This document shows positions 40,267 through 50,041 of a DNA stretch of 63,410 bases, piece by piece; position 1 is the stretch's first letter; each line of letters opens with the position of its first letter. The notes beneath the pieces were generated by a model, which was not told the DNA's origin, did no database searches, and saw nothing but the letters and a program-made list of their open reading frames with translations. The stretch lies in contig NZ_DEXW01000043.1 in the NCBI RefSeq assembly GCF_002364335.1, positions 83,435-146,844 on the forward strand, written 5' to 3'. A program made the translations under genes and the position numbers. The stretch is from Winogradskyella sp. UBA3174 (lineage in GTDB: Bacteria; Bacteroidota; Bacteroidia; Flavobacteriales; Flavobacteriaceae).

Positions 40267-43200
40267 TTAATTTTTATACGAGTAAACCTTTAATTTATCG
40301 TTGTTAGAAAGAATTATAAGTAGGTTTTTTTCTTTCATTTTAATAGTTTCAATTTGCTTAATCTGAGAATTAAAAGGTTCGATTCCAAAATTAGAAACAG
40401 GTTGGTAATTAGATTCATCTTCAGCAATTAAACCTTTTAAGGCTGAATATGAACCATGATACGTGTTTACTCTATAGGAATTACCACCAACTAGTAATTG
40501 ATATTTATCATTGATACTTAACTCAGAAAATGAAGTTATTGGTGCTAATTGAAAGGCGTCTTCAAATACCACAAATTCATTGAAATTACCATTATTGTTT
40601 TTTAAATAACCCGAAGCTAAAGTGTGTACTTCATACTTTATGGCATCATTAATAGTTCCTTTTCTGAGCACTTCTTCAATAGTTTGACCTGCATAGCTTT
40701 TGTGATCTACATATAATTTACTAATGATATTCATTTGAGCAGCCAATTCGTCTTTAGAATTTAAAGGATAATAATTACCATCTTTATTATAAGCTATCAC
40801 TGTTTCTTTTTTGCCATTCTTATCAAAATCAGAATAATACATGACTAATGCTCCATCAAAATTAAGATTGAATTTGGTGTTAGTTCCCCAATTACCTAAT
40901 AAGATGTCTTGGTCTCCATCATTATCCATATCATAAGTTGAAATGGTTTGCCACAAACCATTGAAGTTTTCTAGGATTGTTATTTCCTTTAATTTCCCTT
41001 TAGTATTAATAAATAGCCTTGGTGCATCCCATTCTGTTGCGACTAATAAATCTTTTAAATTGTCTCCGTTTATATCTTGCCAAATAGCTGAATTCACTTT
41101 AGAGTTGAGTTTAAAATTTTCATCTTTTGTAAATTCACCTTTACCATTATTAATTAAAATATAAGAATCAACAGACTTGCCAAAGTCTTTATAATCTGTC
41201 AGATTACCTATAAACAAGTCGGTGTCACCATCATTATCATAATCGTAAGCTTTTGAAGTTGAGGTCACCAATATATTCGCTGGAATTCTGTTTTCTGAAC
41301 GCTCAAAAGTTCCATTTTTATTTATATAAAGACGATCAACTTGGTAAGTCTCATTTTTATATTCGTTTATTCCTGAAGCGACATAAAGGTCTAAATCACC
41401 ATCGTTATCTGCATCAAAAAAGGTAGCGTCATTATCTTCAAAAGCTTTATCATCTTCAAAAGTTATTTGTTTTTTAGTAGAGAATCTAGTGCCAGAATTC
41501 ATGAATAATTGTGCAGGTTCTCCAGAAGCATTTCCTATAAAAATGTCTTCAAAACCATTATTATCTATATCTGCTTTTGCAATAGCAGGCCCAAGCGTTG
41601 ATATTTTATAAGGAATTAATTTCTCTTGTATAAAATCATTGTAATTATCTTCTTTGTGTGTATAACCTATAAGATTCTCTCTTTTGAAATATGGTGTTTT
41701 ATTAGACGGGTTATCGTAATTATAAATAGTATTAGTAGACGTGTAAACAATTTTAAGTCTTTGGTTTATTTCTGGATTTTTAACTGTTTGCAATTTGTTA
41801 TTTGGCCAAATAATTTGAATTGAATCTATCGCAGTAGCATCATTTATTCCAAAATGTAATTTACTGTCTACTGAAGATAGGAACCCTCTAGATGTATACA
41901 ATTGTTTTAATTGATGTTTGTTGTCTGAGTAAATAATAGCTTTAAGCCCTATACCTTGATTATTAGATTTTTTGTATTCAAAATCTAACGAAATATAGTT
42001 TTTACTACCATTTGTTGTGTTTTCATACAAGCCAGCAGTTTCATTAAAATTATTAGTAATAATGTCTAAATCACCATCTAAATCTAAATCCACATAGATA
42101 GCTCCGTTAGAAATATTGGCTTCATTTATTATCCAATCTCCTGTTTTATTTTCAAATAATTTAGAATTCCCTTCAAATATTTCATTGGTTACTTTTCCGC
42201 TGGGCATTTCATCAATAGAGTTAAATAACCATTCTAAACCCTCATTTTCAGTACGTCCTTTAAAAGCACTAGAGACATATTTTTTAAAATCTAAACCATT
42301 TGGTCTTCTATGAATACCATTAGATATAAATAAATCTTGATGGCCATCATTATTGAAATCAGCAAAGAGTGGTGCCCAACTCCAATCGGTGTCAGCTACT
42401 TTATTTAACAATGCGGTTTCCTGAAAATACTCTCCTGAATTATTCATCTGAAGCATATTTCGAGAATATTGGTCTTTATAGCCTAACTTGTTGAGGTGTA
42501 CTTGCATATTAAACATGGCGTCATCTCCTTCTGTTTCTTTTAGAACTTTTTCGTTTTTTGGTAACATATCTAAGGTCATAAGATCTTGGTAACCATCTCC
42601 ATTGATATCTGCTGCATCACTTCCCATTGAAAACCTACTAATCGTTGTGAATTTTTCTGCAAGACTTTCTGTGAAAGTACCATCTTGATTGTTTAGATAA
42701 TAATAATCGTCTTCATGGAAATCGTTACAAACATAGATGTCATCCCAACCATCATTATTGAAATCGGAAACAGAAGCACTTAAGCCATAGCCGTTAACTC
42801 CTCCAAAAATATTAGACGATTCGCTAACATCTGTGAATGTGCCATTATCGTTGTTTAATAGAACGTCCCCTACAAGTGGTTCACGCTGATTTCGTAAAGC
42901 AGCTCTTCCGTGCGATAAATTTGTGTGTACTGCGTGGTTTACTATATAGACGTCTAAATCATCATCTTTATCATAATCAAAAAAGTAAGCTTGTGTAGAA
43001 TAGCCTTTAAAATCTAGACCGTAATCTTTGGCTTTTTCTGTAAATGTACTATCACCATTATTAATAAACAGCTCATTATGACCTTCAAAATCTAAAAGTC
43101 CGGACACTGCACAAACATAAATATCTAGTAAGCCATCGTTATTAATATCTACCATAGTAACTCCAGTATTCCAACTAGAATTCCCTTTGATATTTGCTTT

Positions 43201-43518
43201 TTCTGAGACGTCTTCAAATTTTAATTCACCTTTATTTAAATAGAGTTTATTTTCACCTGTGTTAGATATAAAAAACAAATCTGATAAGCCGTCATTATTA
43301 ATATCGCCAGCTGCAACACCACCACCATTGTAGTAATAAATGTAATTTATAATGCTATGTTGTGCGTCTTCTGTAACTAAGTTAGAGAAATCTATTCCAG
43401 AATCTTCGGAAGTTACTTTGTTGAGAATAAAATTTGATTTTGCAGTTGGTGTTTTTTCTTCATTTTCACAGGCAAGCAAAACGCAAATTGATGCCAATAC
43501 AATATTTATCTTTTTCAT
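40267..43518 (-). CDS. VCBS/FG-GAP repeat lipoprotein with ASPIC/UnbV domain
   Basis: A 1083-residue lipoprotein (Cys17, LLACENEE). It has many FG-GAP/VCBS calcium-binding repeats of the form DxNxDGxxD (for example GDINNDGLSDLFFISN, DINNDGLLDIYVC, DFNNDGHQDLFISN, DNNGFEDIFIG, DANNDGDLDLYVAS), forming one or two beta-propellers, and an ASPIC/UnbV domain in the middle (about 510-580, GIGLKAIIYSDNKHQLKQLY). Such CRTAC1-like proteins are envelope or surface proteins of unknown function. It is co-transcribed with the haloperoxidase-like gene. A Bacteroidota -7 box sits 26 bases upstream. Confidence 0.92.
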   Translation of the reverse strand: MKKINIVLASICVLLACENEEKTPTAKSNFILNKVTSEDSGIDFSNLVTEDAQHSIINYIYYYNGGGVAAGDINNDGLSDLFFISNTGENKLYLNKGELKFEDVSEKANIKGNSSWNTGVTMVDINNDGLLDIYVCAVSGLLDFEGHNELFINNGDSTFTEKAKDYGLDFKGYSTQAYFFDYDKDDDLDVYIVNHAVHTNLSHGRAALRNQREPLVGDVLLNNDNGTFTDVSESSNIFGGVNGYGLSASVSDFNNDGWDDIYVCNDFHEDDYYYLNNQDGTFTESLAEKFTTISRFSMGSDAADINGDGYQDLMTLDMLPKNEKVLKETEGDDAMFNMQVHLNKLGYKDQYSRNMLQMNNSGEYFQETALLNKVADTDWSWAPLFADFNNDGHQDLFISNGIHRRPNGLDFKKYVSSAFKGRTENEGLEWLFNSIDEMPSGKVTNEIFEGNSKLFENKTGDWIINEANISNGAIYVDLDLDGDLDIITNNFNETAGLYENTTNGSKNYISLDFEYKKSNNQGIGLKAIIYSDNKHQLKQLYTSRGFLSSVDSKLHFGINDATAIDSIQIIWPNNKLQTVKNPEINQRLKIVYTSTNTIYNYDNPSNKTPYFKRENLIGYTHKEDNYNDFIQEKLIPYKISTLGPAIAKADIDNNGFEDIFIGNASGEPAQLFMNSGTRFSTKKQITFEDDKAFEDNDATFFDADNDGDLDLYVASGINEYKNETYQVDRLYINKNGTFERSENRIPANILVTSTSKAYDYDNDGDTDLFIGNLTDYKDFGKSVDSYILINNGKGEFTKDENFKLNSKVNSAIWQDINGDNLKDLLVATEWDAPRLFINTKGKLKEITILENFNGLWQTISTYDMDNDGDQDILLGNWGTNTKFNLNFDGALVMYYSDFDKNGKKETVIAYNKDGNYYPLNSKDELAAQMNIISKLYVDHKSYAGQTIEEVLRKGTINDAIKYEVHTLASGYLKNNNGNFNEFVVFEDAFQLAPITSFSELSINDKYQLLVGGNSYRVNTYHGSYSALKGLIAEDESNYQPVSNFGIEPFNSQIKQIETIKMKEKNLLIILSNNDKLKVYSYKN

Positions 43519-43543
43519 TTAACGTGATGGTTACTCAACTGAA

Positions 43544-43551
43544 CAAAGATA
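43544..43551 (-). promoter_or_regulatory. -7 promoter box of the VCBS/haloperoxidase operon
   Basis: TATCTTTG on the minus strand, a perfect TAnnTTTG box, 26 bases before the start codon. No -33 match at 19-21 bases. Confidence 0.5.
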
Positions 43552-43630
43552 AGGTTTTCTTAACAAATATTTAACACAAGGTAGTAGTATTTGGAAGTGT
43601 TAGTTAATTCTCTGAGATTTATCGCTTTTT

Positions 43631-45091
43631 TTAAGATTTAATATGAATTTTTGATTCTTTAATAAGAAATAATCCTAAAAACATGAGTAAGCCGTTAATG
43701 ATTAAAATTTCAAATCCAATTTCATAGCCATTAAACAGTTCTTTTGAATATAAATTGAGAATATAAGATAGTATTGGAGCCACAATAGCTATAATCCAAA
43801 CAAATCTATCTTTTATCTGAGATTTGGTGATTAATCCAAATGCAAACAAGCCTAGTAATGGGCCGTAAGTATAGCCTGCCGCTTTAAAGAGTTCCCAAAT
43901 TACAGAGACATCTTTGAAAATTAAATCGAACAAAAGTATCACAACGATCAATAAAATACTAAACCCAATATGAGTTTGTTTTCTAATACGTTTTCGAGCT
44001 GATTCTTCTTTGTGTTCTATACCAATTATATCGATACAAAACGATGTTGTTAAAGAGGTTAATGCAGAATCTGCACTAGAGTAAGCTGCTGCAATAAGAC
44101 CAAGTAAGAAAAATGCAGATGTTACAATACCTATTTTAGGAAGCATTGCAATTGTAGGGAATAAGTCATCTTTTGTCGCGGTAATACCATTTAATTCTGC
44201 GTATTGTGTTAGCATAAGTCCTAAGACTAAGAATAAGATATTTACAAAAACTAGGACGATGCTAAAAGATATCATATTCTTTTGTGCGTCTTTAAGGTTA
44301 CGACACGTAAGATTTTTTTGCATCATATCTTGGTCCAAACCTGTCATTGTGATGGTTATAAAAATTCCAGATAAAAAGCTTTTCCAAAAATATTGAGGGT
44401 CATTACTGTCTTCAAAAAAGAAAACTTTACTAAGATTACTATTAGTGGTATTATCTATAATAGCAGACATACTATTAAGATCTAATGCAGATGCTAAAAA
44501 CACAATTGCAACGACAACAGAAACTAACATAAATAACGTTTGAAGTGTATCTGTAAATATTATGGTTTTAATGCCTCCTCTAAAGGTATATAGCCATATT
44601 AAAGCAATAGTAATAATAACGGTTATGGCAAACGGAATATCAAACAAATCAAATACTAATAACTGCAATACTTTAGCTACTAAGAATAATCTAAAAGCAG
44701 CTCCAACTGTTCTAGATATTAGAAAAGCAATAGAACCAGTCTTATAACTAACCGTGCCAAAACGATCCCTTAAGTAGGTGTAGATTGATGTTAAGTTTAG
44801 TCTGTAATAAAGAGGGAGTAAAACATATGCGATAATTAGATAGCCAAAGAAGTAGCCAAAAACAACTTGCAAGTAGCCAAACTGTTTTGCTTCAACAGCT
44901 CCAGGAACAGAAATAAAAGTAACTCCAGACAATGAAGCGCCAATCATTCCGAAGGCTACTAAATACCAAGGAGCAGATTTATTAGCTTTAAAAAAAGCAG
45001 CATTAGAATCCTCTTTACCTGTGAAATAAGATATTAAAACTAAGACTCCAAAGTAGCAAGCTATTAATATTAGTATCGACGTAGGACTCAT
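43631..45091 (-). CDS. sodium:solute symporter (SSS family)
   Basis: A 486-residue membrane protein with 13 or so hydrophobic segments. Family marks are GMIGASLSGVTFISVPGAVE near the start, RTVGAAFRLFLVAKVLQLLV, GLDQDMMQKNLTCRNLKDAQ and GLIAAAYSSADSALTSLTTS with the sodium-site serines. SSS members couple sodium entry to uptake of sugars, amino acids or vitamins. The substrate is not evident. It is divergent from the T9SS gene and 112 bases upstream of the VCBS operon on the same strand. Confidence 0.93.
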   Translation of the reverse strand: MSPTSILILIACYFGVLVLISYFTGKEDSNAAFFKANKSAPWYLVAFGMIGASLSGVTFISVPGAVEAKQFGYLQVVFGYFFGYLIIAYVLLPLYYRLNLTSIYTYLRDRFGTVSYKTGSIAFLISRTVGAAFRLFLVAKVLQLLVFDLFDIPFAITVIITIALIWLYTFRGGIKTIIFTDTLQTLFMLVSVVVAIVFLASALDLNSMSAIIDNTTNSNLSKVFFFEDSNDPQYFWKSFLSGIFITITMTGLDQDMMQKNLTCRNLKDAQKNMISFSIVLVFVNILFLVLGLMLTQYAELNGITATKDDLFPTIAMLPKIGIVTSAFFLLGLIAAAYSSADSALTSLTTSFCIDIIGIEHKEESARKRIRKQTHIGFSILLIVVILLFDLIFKDVSVIWELFKAAGYTYGPLLGLFAFGLITKSQIKDRFVWIIAIVAPILSYILNLYSKELFNGYEIGFEILIINGLLMFLGLFLIKESKIHIKS

Positions 45092-45129
45092 AAATCTTTT
45101 GATTGTTAAATAAATTTCACGAAATGTAG

Positions 45130-45137
45130 TACATTTG
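45130..45137 (+). promoter_or_regulatory. -7 promoter box of the T9SS protein gene
   Basis: TACATTTG, a perfect TAnnTTTG, 30 bases before the ATG at 45168. Confidence 0.5.
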
Positions 45138-45167
45138 AAAAAAAAAGCCCCAAAAAATTGAACAAAT

Positions 45168-48155
45168 ATGAAAAAGTTAACCCTTTTAGTTGCGGTCCTT
45201 GCAATTGGATTTAACCTGTTTGCACAAGATTATAAGAAATTAATTGCCGAAGGTACACACACCGTATATTTTATCAGTGAAATTGCTGAACGTCATTTTG
45301 ATTCCGTAGGCAGAGAAAGAGGAAATGGTTATAAACCATTTAAGCGTTGGCAATATTTTGCTGAGCGTGCGATGGATGAAACGGGTAAACTGAAATCTCC
45401 AGAATTTTATTACAACGAATTACAAAATTATAATTCTCAAATAAATAGTGAAGGTATTACGCCTAAAACTATAGTCGGTACTTGGGAAGAAATGGGACCA
45501 ACGTATTGGGATGCAACTTCAGGTTACAATCCAGGAGTAGGTAGGGTAACTTCAGTAGCAATTGAAGAAGGTAATTTAAATCATATTATAGTAGGAAGTC
45601 AAACAGGTGGTGTATGGCGAAGTTTAGATGGTGGAACTTCATGGACTGTTTTAACAGATAATTTAGCCAATATTGATGTGTATGCTCTTGCTATAGATCC
45701 GTTAAACAGTTCAACTTATTATTGGGGATCTAGAGGTGGTTCAATTTTTAAGTCTACAGATGCTGGATCAACTTGGACATTGCATGGTATTTTGCCAGGA
45801 GGTAATATTAATAAAATATTAATTCATCCAACGGATGCCTCAAAAATGTATTGTAGTGCCGAAGGTTCTGGTCTATATAAATCAATAGATGGTGGTTTAA
45901 ATTGGAGTAGAATTAATGGAGGTGCAACAAATGGTTATGATGTAGAATTTAAACCTGGTGATCCCAATACAATCTATGCATCTGGTAATAATTTTTATAA
46001 ATCAACAGATGGTGGGTTAACGTTTAATAGTGCAGATGGATTAGACGCTTGGGCACAAGAATATGTCTCTGGGTCAAATGCTTGGACAACGAGTGGTTCT
46101 AATCAAAACAATACCGTAGTGCCGAGAACAGGTAATGCTATGGCGTTATTTTATATTGGTAACTTTTCTCAACCAAAAACAAGATTGGTATCTCCTTCAT
46201 TAAACCTAAGTGGTGCAGTAAACCCTGAGGTGAAATTTTCTTACACACAAGTGAATTGGGCTGGCGATATTGATGAACTTAGAGTTTTTTATAAAACCTC
46301 TAGTGCTGGTACTTGGACACAACTAGCAGAGTATACAGCAGAATCTGCTAATTGGTCAGACATTACACTTAGCTTACCAAGTGTGAGTTCAGATTATTAT
46401 ATTGCTTTTGAAGGCACTTCAAATTATGGAAGAGGTTTAACTTTAGATGACATATCAGTTGAAACTAATAACTCAGGTGTTATATTTTCTGATGGCTTTG
46501 AGTCTGCACCTAATCAATTTTCTTCAGGTCCAAAAATGATTGGTGTTTCTGCAGATGATCCGTCTGTTGTATATGTATTAGAGGCTGAAGGAGGAGTTTT
46601 TGGAGGTTTTCATAAATCAACCGACAATGGTAATAATTTCGCGAAACTTGCTCACACTGCAAATTATTTTGGATATAATTCTTTAGGTTTTGATGACCGA
46701 GGTCAGGCACCTAGAGATATGGATATTGTAGTACATCCAGGTGATATTGATGATGTGCACATTGCAGGTATTAATACTTGGCGTTCTACAAATGGAGGTG
46801 TAGATTTTAGTATCACCTCACAGTGGACGCCTAATAACGCTGCTAGTAATAATATAGGCTATTGTCATGCTGATGTAGATATCATGTTGTTTTCAGGCTC
46901 TGGAGTAAACACTAAACTTTTTGTAGGTTCTGACGGTGGGATTTTTAAAGCTGAAAATCCAAAACTTGTTAATAGTGATTATTACACAGATTTAACACCA
47001 GGTCTGGGTATTAGACAATTTTATAAAATTGGTATTAGTCAAACAAATCCTGTTGTGGTAACAGGTGGTTCTCAAGATAACGGATCTTCTGTTTTAAGGG
47101 CAAATGGTAATTGGATAGATTGGTGGGGAGCAGACGGTATGGAAGGTTTTGTAGATAAAAATAATACTTCAATTATCTATGGTACATCACAGTTTGGTTC
47201 ATTTGTTAGGTCTATAGATCGCGGAGAAAGTATTCAAGGTGTTAATCAGCCAGATGATAAAGGCGGTCAGAATAATTGGAATTGGGTAGTGCCTTTTGAG
47301 CAAGATCCTATAGTGCAAAATAGAATATATGCTGCCTTTGATGAGGTCTATACATCCTTAAATAGTGGAAATACATGGACTTCAATTTCACAGAATTTTG
47401 GAGCAAATATTGATCATTTTAAAGTTGCACCAATAAACAACCAAATAATGTATTTAGCGATTAATGGGGTCTTTTGGTTTACAACTAATGGTGGTACAAT
47501 ATGGACAGCATCTAGTTTAGATCTTAGCGGAGGTAGAATTAACGAAATTGCTGTTCATCCTACAGACCCAACAAAAATTGCAATAGCAACAACAAATAAT
47601 CAAAAAGTTTATACGAGTACAGATAATGGTGTTAGTTGGACTTCAATTTTATGGGATTTACCAAACTTTTCAGCACAAGCATTAGCTTGGCAAGATAACG
47701 GCGAAGATGGTCTTTATGTTGGTATGAATTACGGTATCTATTATACAGACAACACTTTAGGCGATACTTGGAATCCATTTAATAATGGTTTGCCAAACGT
47801 TAGGATTAACGAGCTAGAAGTTAATAATGTAGACGGAAAATTATATGCAGCTACTTACGGAAGAGGTTTATGGCGATCTAATATTTTTAATCCTTTGAGC
47901 GTTGAGGAGTTTGAATTAGAAAATTTTTCATTATATCCAAATCCAGCAACAAATGAAGTAAATATAAAGTGGAATAAATCTGAAGATGTTAGTATTAGGA
48001 TATATAATACAATTGGTAAGTTAATGTTTTATGGAAAGAAAGTTAATTTGCTAAACGGACTTTCAGTAGATGTATCGTCTTATGGCGCTGGTATGTATTT
48101 TGTTAAACTTAATAGCAATAAAGGAGAAATCACTAAGAAATTGATTTTAAAATAA
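45168..48155 (+). CDS. T9SS-secreted BNR/VPS10-type repeat protein
   Basis: A 995-residue secreted protein. A signal peptide (1-19, FNLFAQ) is followed by a beta-propeller built of BNR/sortilin-like repeats (SLDGGTSWTVL, STDAGSTWTLH, SIDGGLNWSRI, STDNGVSWTSI), interrupted at about 310-450 by a jelly-roll-like insert (VSPSLNLSGAVNPEVKFSYT to DDISVETNNSGVIFSDGFES). The last 75 residues are a type IX sorting domain (FSLYPNPATNEVNIKW, ending KGEITKKLILK). The protein is exported across the outer membrane and cleaved at the sorting tail. Possible roles are adhesion or glycan binding; no catalytic residues seen. Confidence 0.93.
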   Translation: MKKLTLLVAVLAIGFNLFAQDYKKLIAEGTHTVYFISEIAERHFDSVGRERGNGYKPFKRWQYFAERAMDETGKLKSPEFYYNELQNYNSQINSEGITPKTIVGTWEEMGPTYWDATSGYNPGVGRVTSVAIEEGNLNHIIVGSQTGGVWRSLDGGTSWTVLTDNLANIDVYALAIDPLNSSTYYWGSRGGSIFKSTDAGSTWTLHGILPGGNINKILIHPTDASKMYCSAEGSGLYKSIDGGLNWSRINGGATNGYDVEFKPGDPNTIYASGNNFYKSTDGGLTFNSADGLDAWAQEYVSGSNAWTTSGSNQNNTVVPRTGNAMALFYIGNFSQPKTRLVSPSLNLSGAVNPEVKFSYTQVNWAGDIDELRVFYKTSSAGTWTQLAEYTAESANWSDITLSLPSVSSDYYIAFEGTSNYGRGLTLDDISVETNNSGVIFSDGFESAPNQFSSGPKMIGVSADDPSVVYVLEAEGGVFGGFHKSTDNGNNFAKLAHTANYFGYNSLGFDDRGQAPRDMDIVVHPGDIDDVHIAGINTWRSTNGGVDFSITSQWTPNNAASNNIGYCHADVDIMLFSGSGVNTKLFVGSDGGIFKAENPKLVNSDYYTDLTPGLGIRQFYKIGISQTNPVVVTGGSQDNGSSVLRANGNWIDWWGADGMEGFVDKNNTSIIYGTSQFGSFVRSIDRGESIQGVNQPDDKGGQNNWNWVVPFEQDPIVQNRIYAAFDEVYTSLNSGNTWTSISQNFGANIDHFKVAPINNQIMYLAINGVFWFTTNGGTIWTASSLDLSGGRINEIAVHPTDPTKIAIATTNNQKVYTSTDNGVSWTSILWDLPNFSAQALAWQDNGEDGLYVGMNYGIYYTDNTLGDTWNPFNNGLPNVRINELEVNNVDGKLYAATYGRGLWRSNIFNPLSVEEFELENFSLYPNPATNEVNIKWNKSEDVSIRIYNTIGKLMFYGKKVNLLNGLSVDVSSYGAGMYFVKLNSNKGEITKKLILK

Positions 48156-48172
48156 TAACGAATCAAATATTA

Positions 48173-48210
48173 AAAAAAGTCCAATTGTAGTAATTACAGT
48201 TGGACTTTTT
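48173..48210 (+). terminator. terminator of the T9SS protein gene
   Basis: A long stem (about 16 bases, one mismatch) formed by aaaaagtccaattgta and tacagttggacttttt, ending in a T-run. The recR transcript begins just after it. Confidence 0.85.
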
Positions 48211-48238
48211 ATTTGTAAAAATCAGTACCTTCGCATCT

Positions 48239-48856
48239 ATGGAATTTTCATCTAAATTATTAGAAAATGCAGTAAATGAAATGTCGCAGTTACCAGGAAT
48301 TGGTAAGCGGACTGCATTGCGTTTGGTTTTACATTTATTAAGGCAGCCAGAGGATCAGACATTACAATTGTCTCAAGCATTATCTAAAGTTAGAGCAGAA
48401 ATTAATTTCTGTAAATCGTGTCACAATATAAGTGATAAAGTATTATGTGAAATTTGTGAAAACCCAAATCGAAAGAAAGAATTAATCTGTGTTGTTGAGG
48501 ATATTAGAGACGTTATGGCAGTGGAAAACACAAGCTCATTTAAAGGACTTTATCATGTCTTAGGAGGTAAAATATCACCAATGGATGGGATTGGACCTCA
48601 AGATTTAAATATAACATCTCTAGTAGAAAAAGTTAAACAGGGACAAGTGAAAGAATTAATTTTTGCTATGAGTCCAACAATGGAGGGTGATACCACTAAT
48701 TTCTATATATTCAGGCAAATACAAGATTATGAGGTAAATATGTCTACTATTGCTAGAGGTGTTGCAGCTGGAAATGAATTAGAATATACAGACGAAATTA
48801 CTTTAGGTAGAAGTATTGTAGATCGTATACCTTTTGAGGCATCACTAAAATTATAA
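48239..48856 (+). CDS. recR: recombination protein RecR
   Basis: A 205-residue recombination mediator that with RecFO loads RecA at gaps. The helix-hairpin-helix start LPGIGKRTALRLVLHLL is followed by a C4 zinc finger (CKSCHNISDKVLCEIC) and a Toprim domain (ICVVEDIRDVMAVENT, YHVLGGKISPMDGIGP). I begin at ATG 48239; a TTG at 48200 is inside the preceding terminator stem and would add 13 foreign residues. A TACCTTCG -7-like box lies just before it (48226-48233). It is followed four bases later by a glycosyltransferase gene. Confidence 0.96.
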   Translation: MEFSSKLLENAVNEMSQLPGIGKRTALRLVLHLLRQPEDQTLQLSQALSKVRAEINFCKSCHNISDKVLCEICENPNRKKELICVVEDIRDVMAVENTSSFKGLYHVLGGKISPMDGIGPQDLNITSLVEKVKQGQVKELIFAMSPTMEGDTTNFYIFRQIQDYEVNMSTIARGVAAGNELEYTDEITLGRSIVDRIPFEASLKL

Positions 48857-48860
48857 GTAT

Positions 48861-49961
48861 TTGAAACTATCTGTAATTATACTTAACTATAATGTGCGTT
48901 ATTTTTTAGAATTATGTCTAAAAAGTGTCCAGTCATCTATTGAAACACTTGATGCTGAAATTATTGTAGTAGATAATAGCTCATCGGATGATAGTTGTGC
49001 AATGGTTAAAAGCCTATTTCCAGAAGTTAAGCTAATTAAAAATAAAGATAATTCAGGGTTTTCAAAAGGGAATAATATAGGTGTAGATTTAGCTAAAGGA
49101 GAGTATTTGTGTATTCTCAATCCAGATACGGTTGTTGCAGAAGACACATTTATTAAACTTTTAAAATTTTCAAACTCTAAAAAAAACTTAGGTATAGTTG
49201 GTTGTCAATTAATAGATGGAAAAGGAAATTTTTTACCAGAAAGTAAACGTAATGTACCAACGCCAAAGGTATCTTTAAAAAAGATGTTGGGTAATGCCAA
49301 AGGCTATTATGCTAATACTTTAAAAGCAGAATCAGTTGGCGAAGTAGATATTTTGGTTGGCGCTTTTATGTTTATGACAAAAGAGGTTTATCAAAAGGTT
49401 GGTGGCTTTGATGAAGACTATTTTATGTATGGTGAAGATATAGATTTGTCATATAAAGTATTAAAAGCAGGATATACCAACTATTATTTTGGAGAAACCA
49501 CGATCATTCACTTTAAAGGTGAAAGTACGCTAAGAGATGCTAACTATGCTAAGCGCTTTTATGGCGCAATGCAGATATTTTATAAAAAGCATTTTAAACG
49601 GAATAAATTATTTAATAGTCTTGTCTGGCTTGGTATAAAGCTTGCGTTCATTCTCAGAACTACACAAAAGTTGGAGCCTGTAAAGGCTAATCAGACTTAT
49701 GTTTTTGCAACCAAAACAGATAACAAATTAATAGATAAATTAGAACAACCTGTAAGTGTTTTACCTCAGGTTTTAAATGAAGTACCAAATCAAAGTATGT
49801 TAGTATATGATTTTAATCACCTTCAAATTAAGTCTGTAATTGCAGATATGAAAGAAAAATCAAAACAAGAACATATAGTATTTAGATTATTACCGAAAAA
49901 TAGTAATTTTATCATCGGAAGTGATAGTGCAATAAACAGAGGGACTATTATTCATTTTTAA
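48861..49961 (+). CDS. family 2 glycosyltransferase (TTG start)
   Basis: A 366-residue GT-A fold transferase. The start TTG gives (M)KLSVIILNYNVRYFLELCL, the standard GT2 N-terminus; there is no ATG nearby, so TTG must be used. Nucleotide-sugar contacts include VVDNSSSDDS and the DxD-like NPDT (about 93-97). GGFDEDYFMYGEDIDLSYKV is the acceptor-side motif of rhamnosyl-type transferases such as WbbL. After residue 245 a hydrophobic helix FNSLVWLGIKLAFILR probably anchors it to the membrane, and the C-terminus is a Rossmann-like addition. Substrate unknown. It is four bases after the recR stop. Confidence 0.9.
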   Translation: MKLSVIILNYNVRYFLELCLKSVQSSIETLDAEIIVVDNSSSDDSCAMVKSLFPEVKLIKNKDNSGFSKGNNIGVDLAKGEYLCILNPDTVVAEDTFIKLLKFSNSKKNLGIVGCQLIDGKGNFLPESKRNVPTPKVSLKKMLGNAKGYYANTLKAESVGEVDILVGAFMFMTKEVYQKVGGFDEDYFMYGEDIDLSYKVLKAGYTNYYFGETTIIHFKGESTLRDANYAKRFYGAMQIFYKKHFKRNKLFNSLVWLGIKLAFILRTTQKLEPVKANQTYVFATKTDNKLIDKLEQPVSVLPQVLNEVPNQSMLVYDFNHLQIKSVIADMKEKSKQEHIVFRLLPKNSNFIIGSDSAINRGTIIHF

Positions 49962-49996
49962 TTGAATAAATAGCAACGAAATATCTCTTTTTTTAC

Positions 49997-50004
49997 TAAT
50001 TTTG
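49997..50004 (+). promoter_or_regulatory. -7 promoter box of the E2 gene
   Basis: TAATTTTG, a perfect TAnnTTTG, 37 bases before the ATG at 50042. Confidence 0.5.
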
Positions 50005-50041
50005 CAATCGCTTAGCGAATAAAGACCTTCAAATTAAAGAT

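Noticed and set aside
48200..48238. TTG start giving a longer RecR
   Set aside because: It lies inside the stem of the preceding terminator. ATG 48239 gives the conserved start and length.
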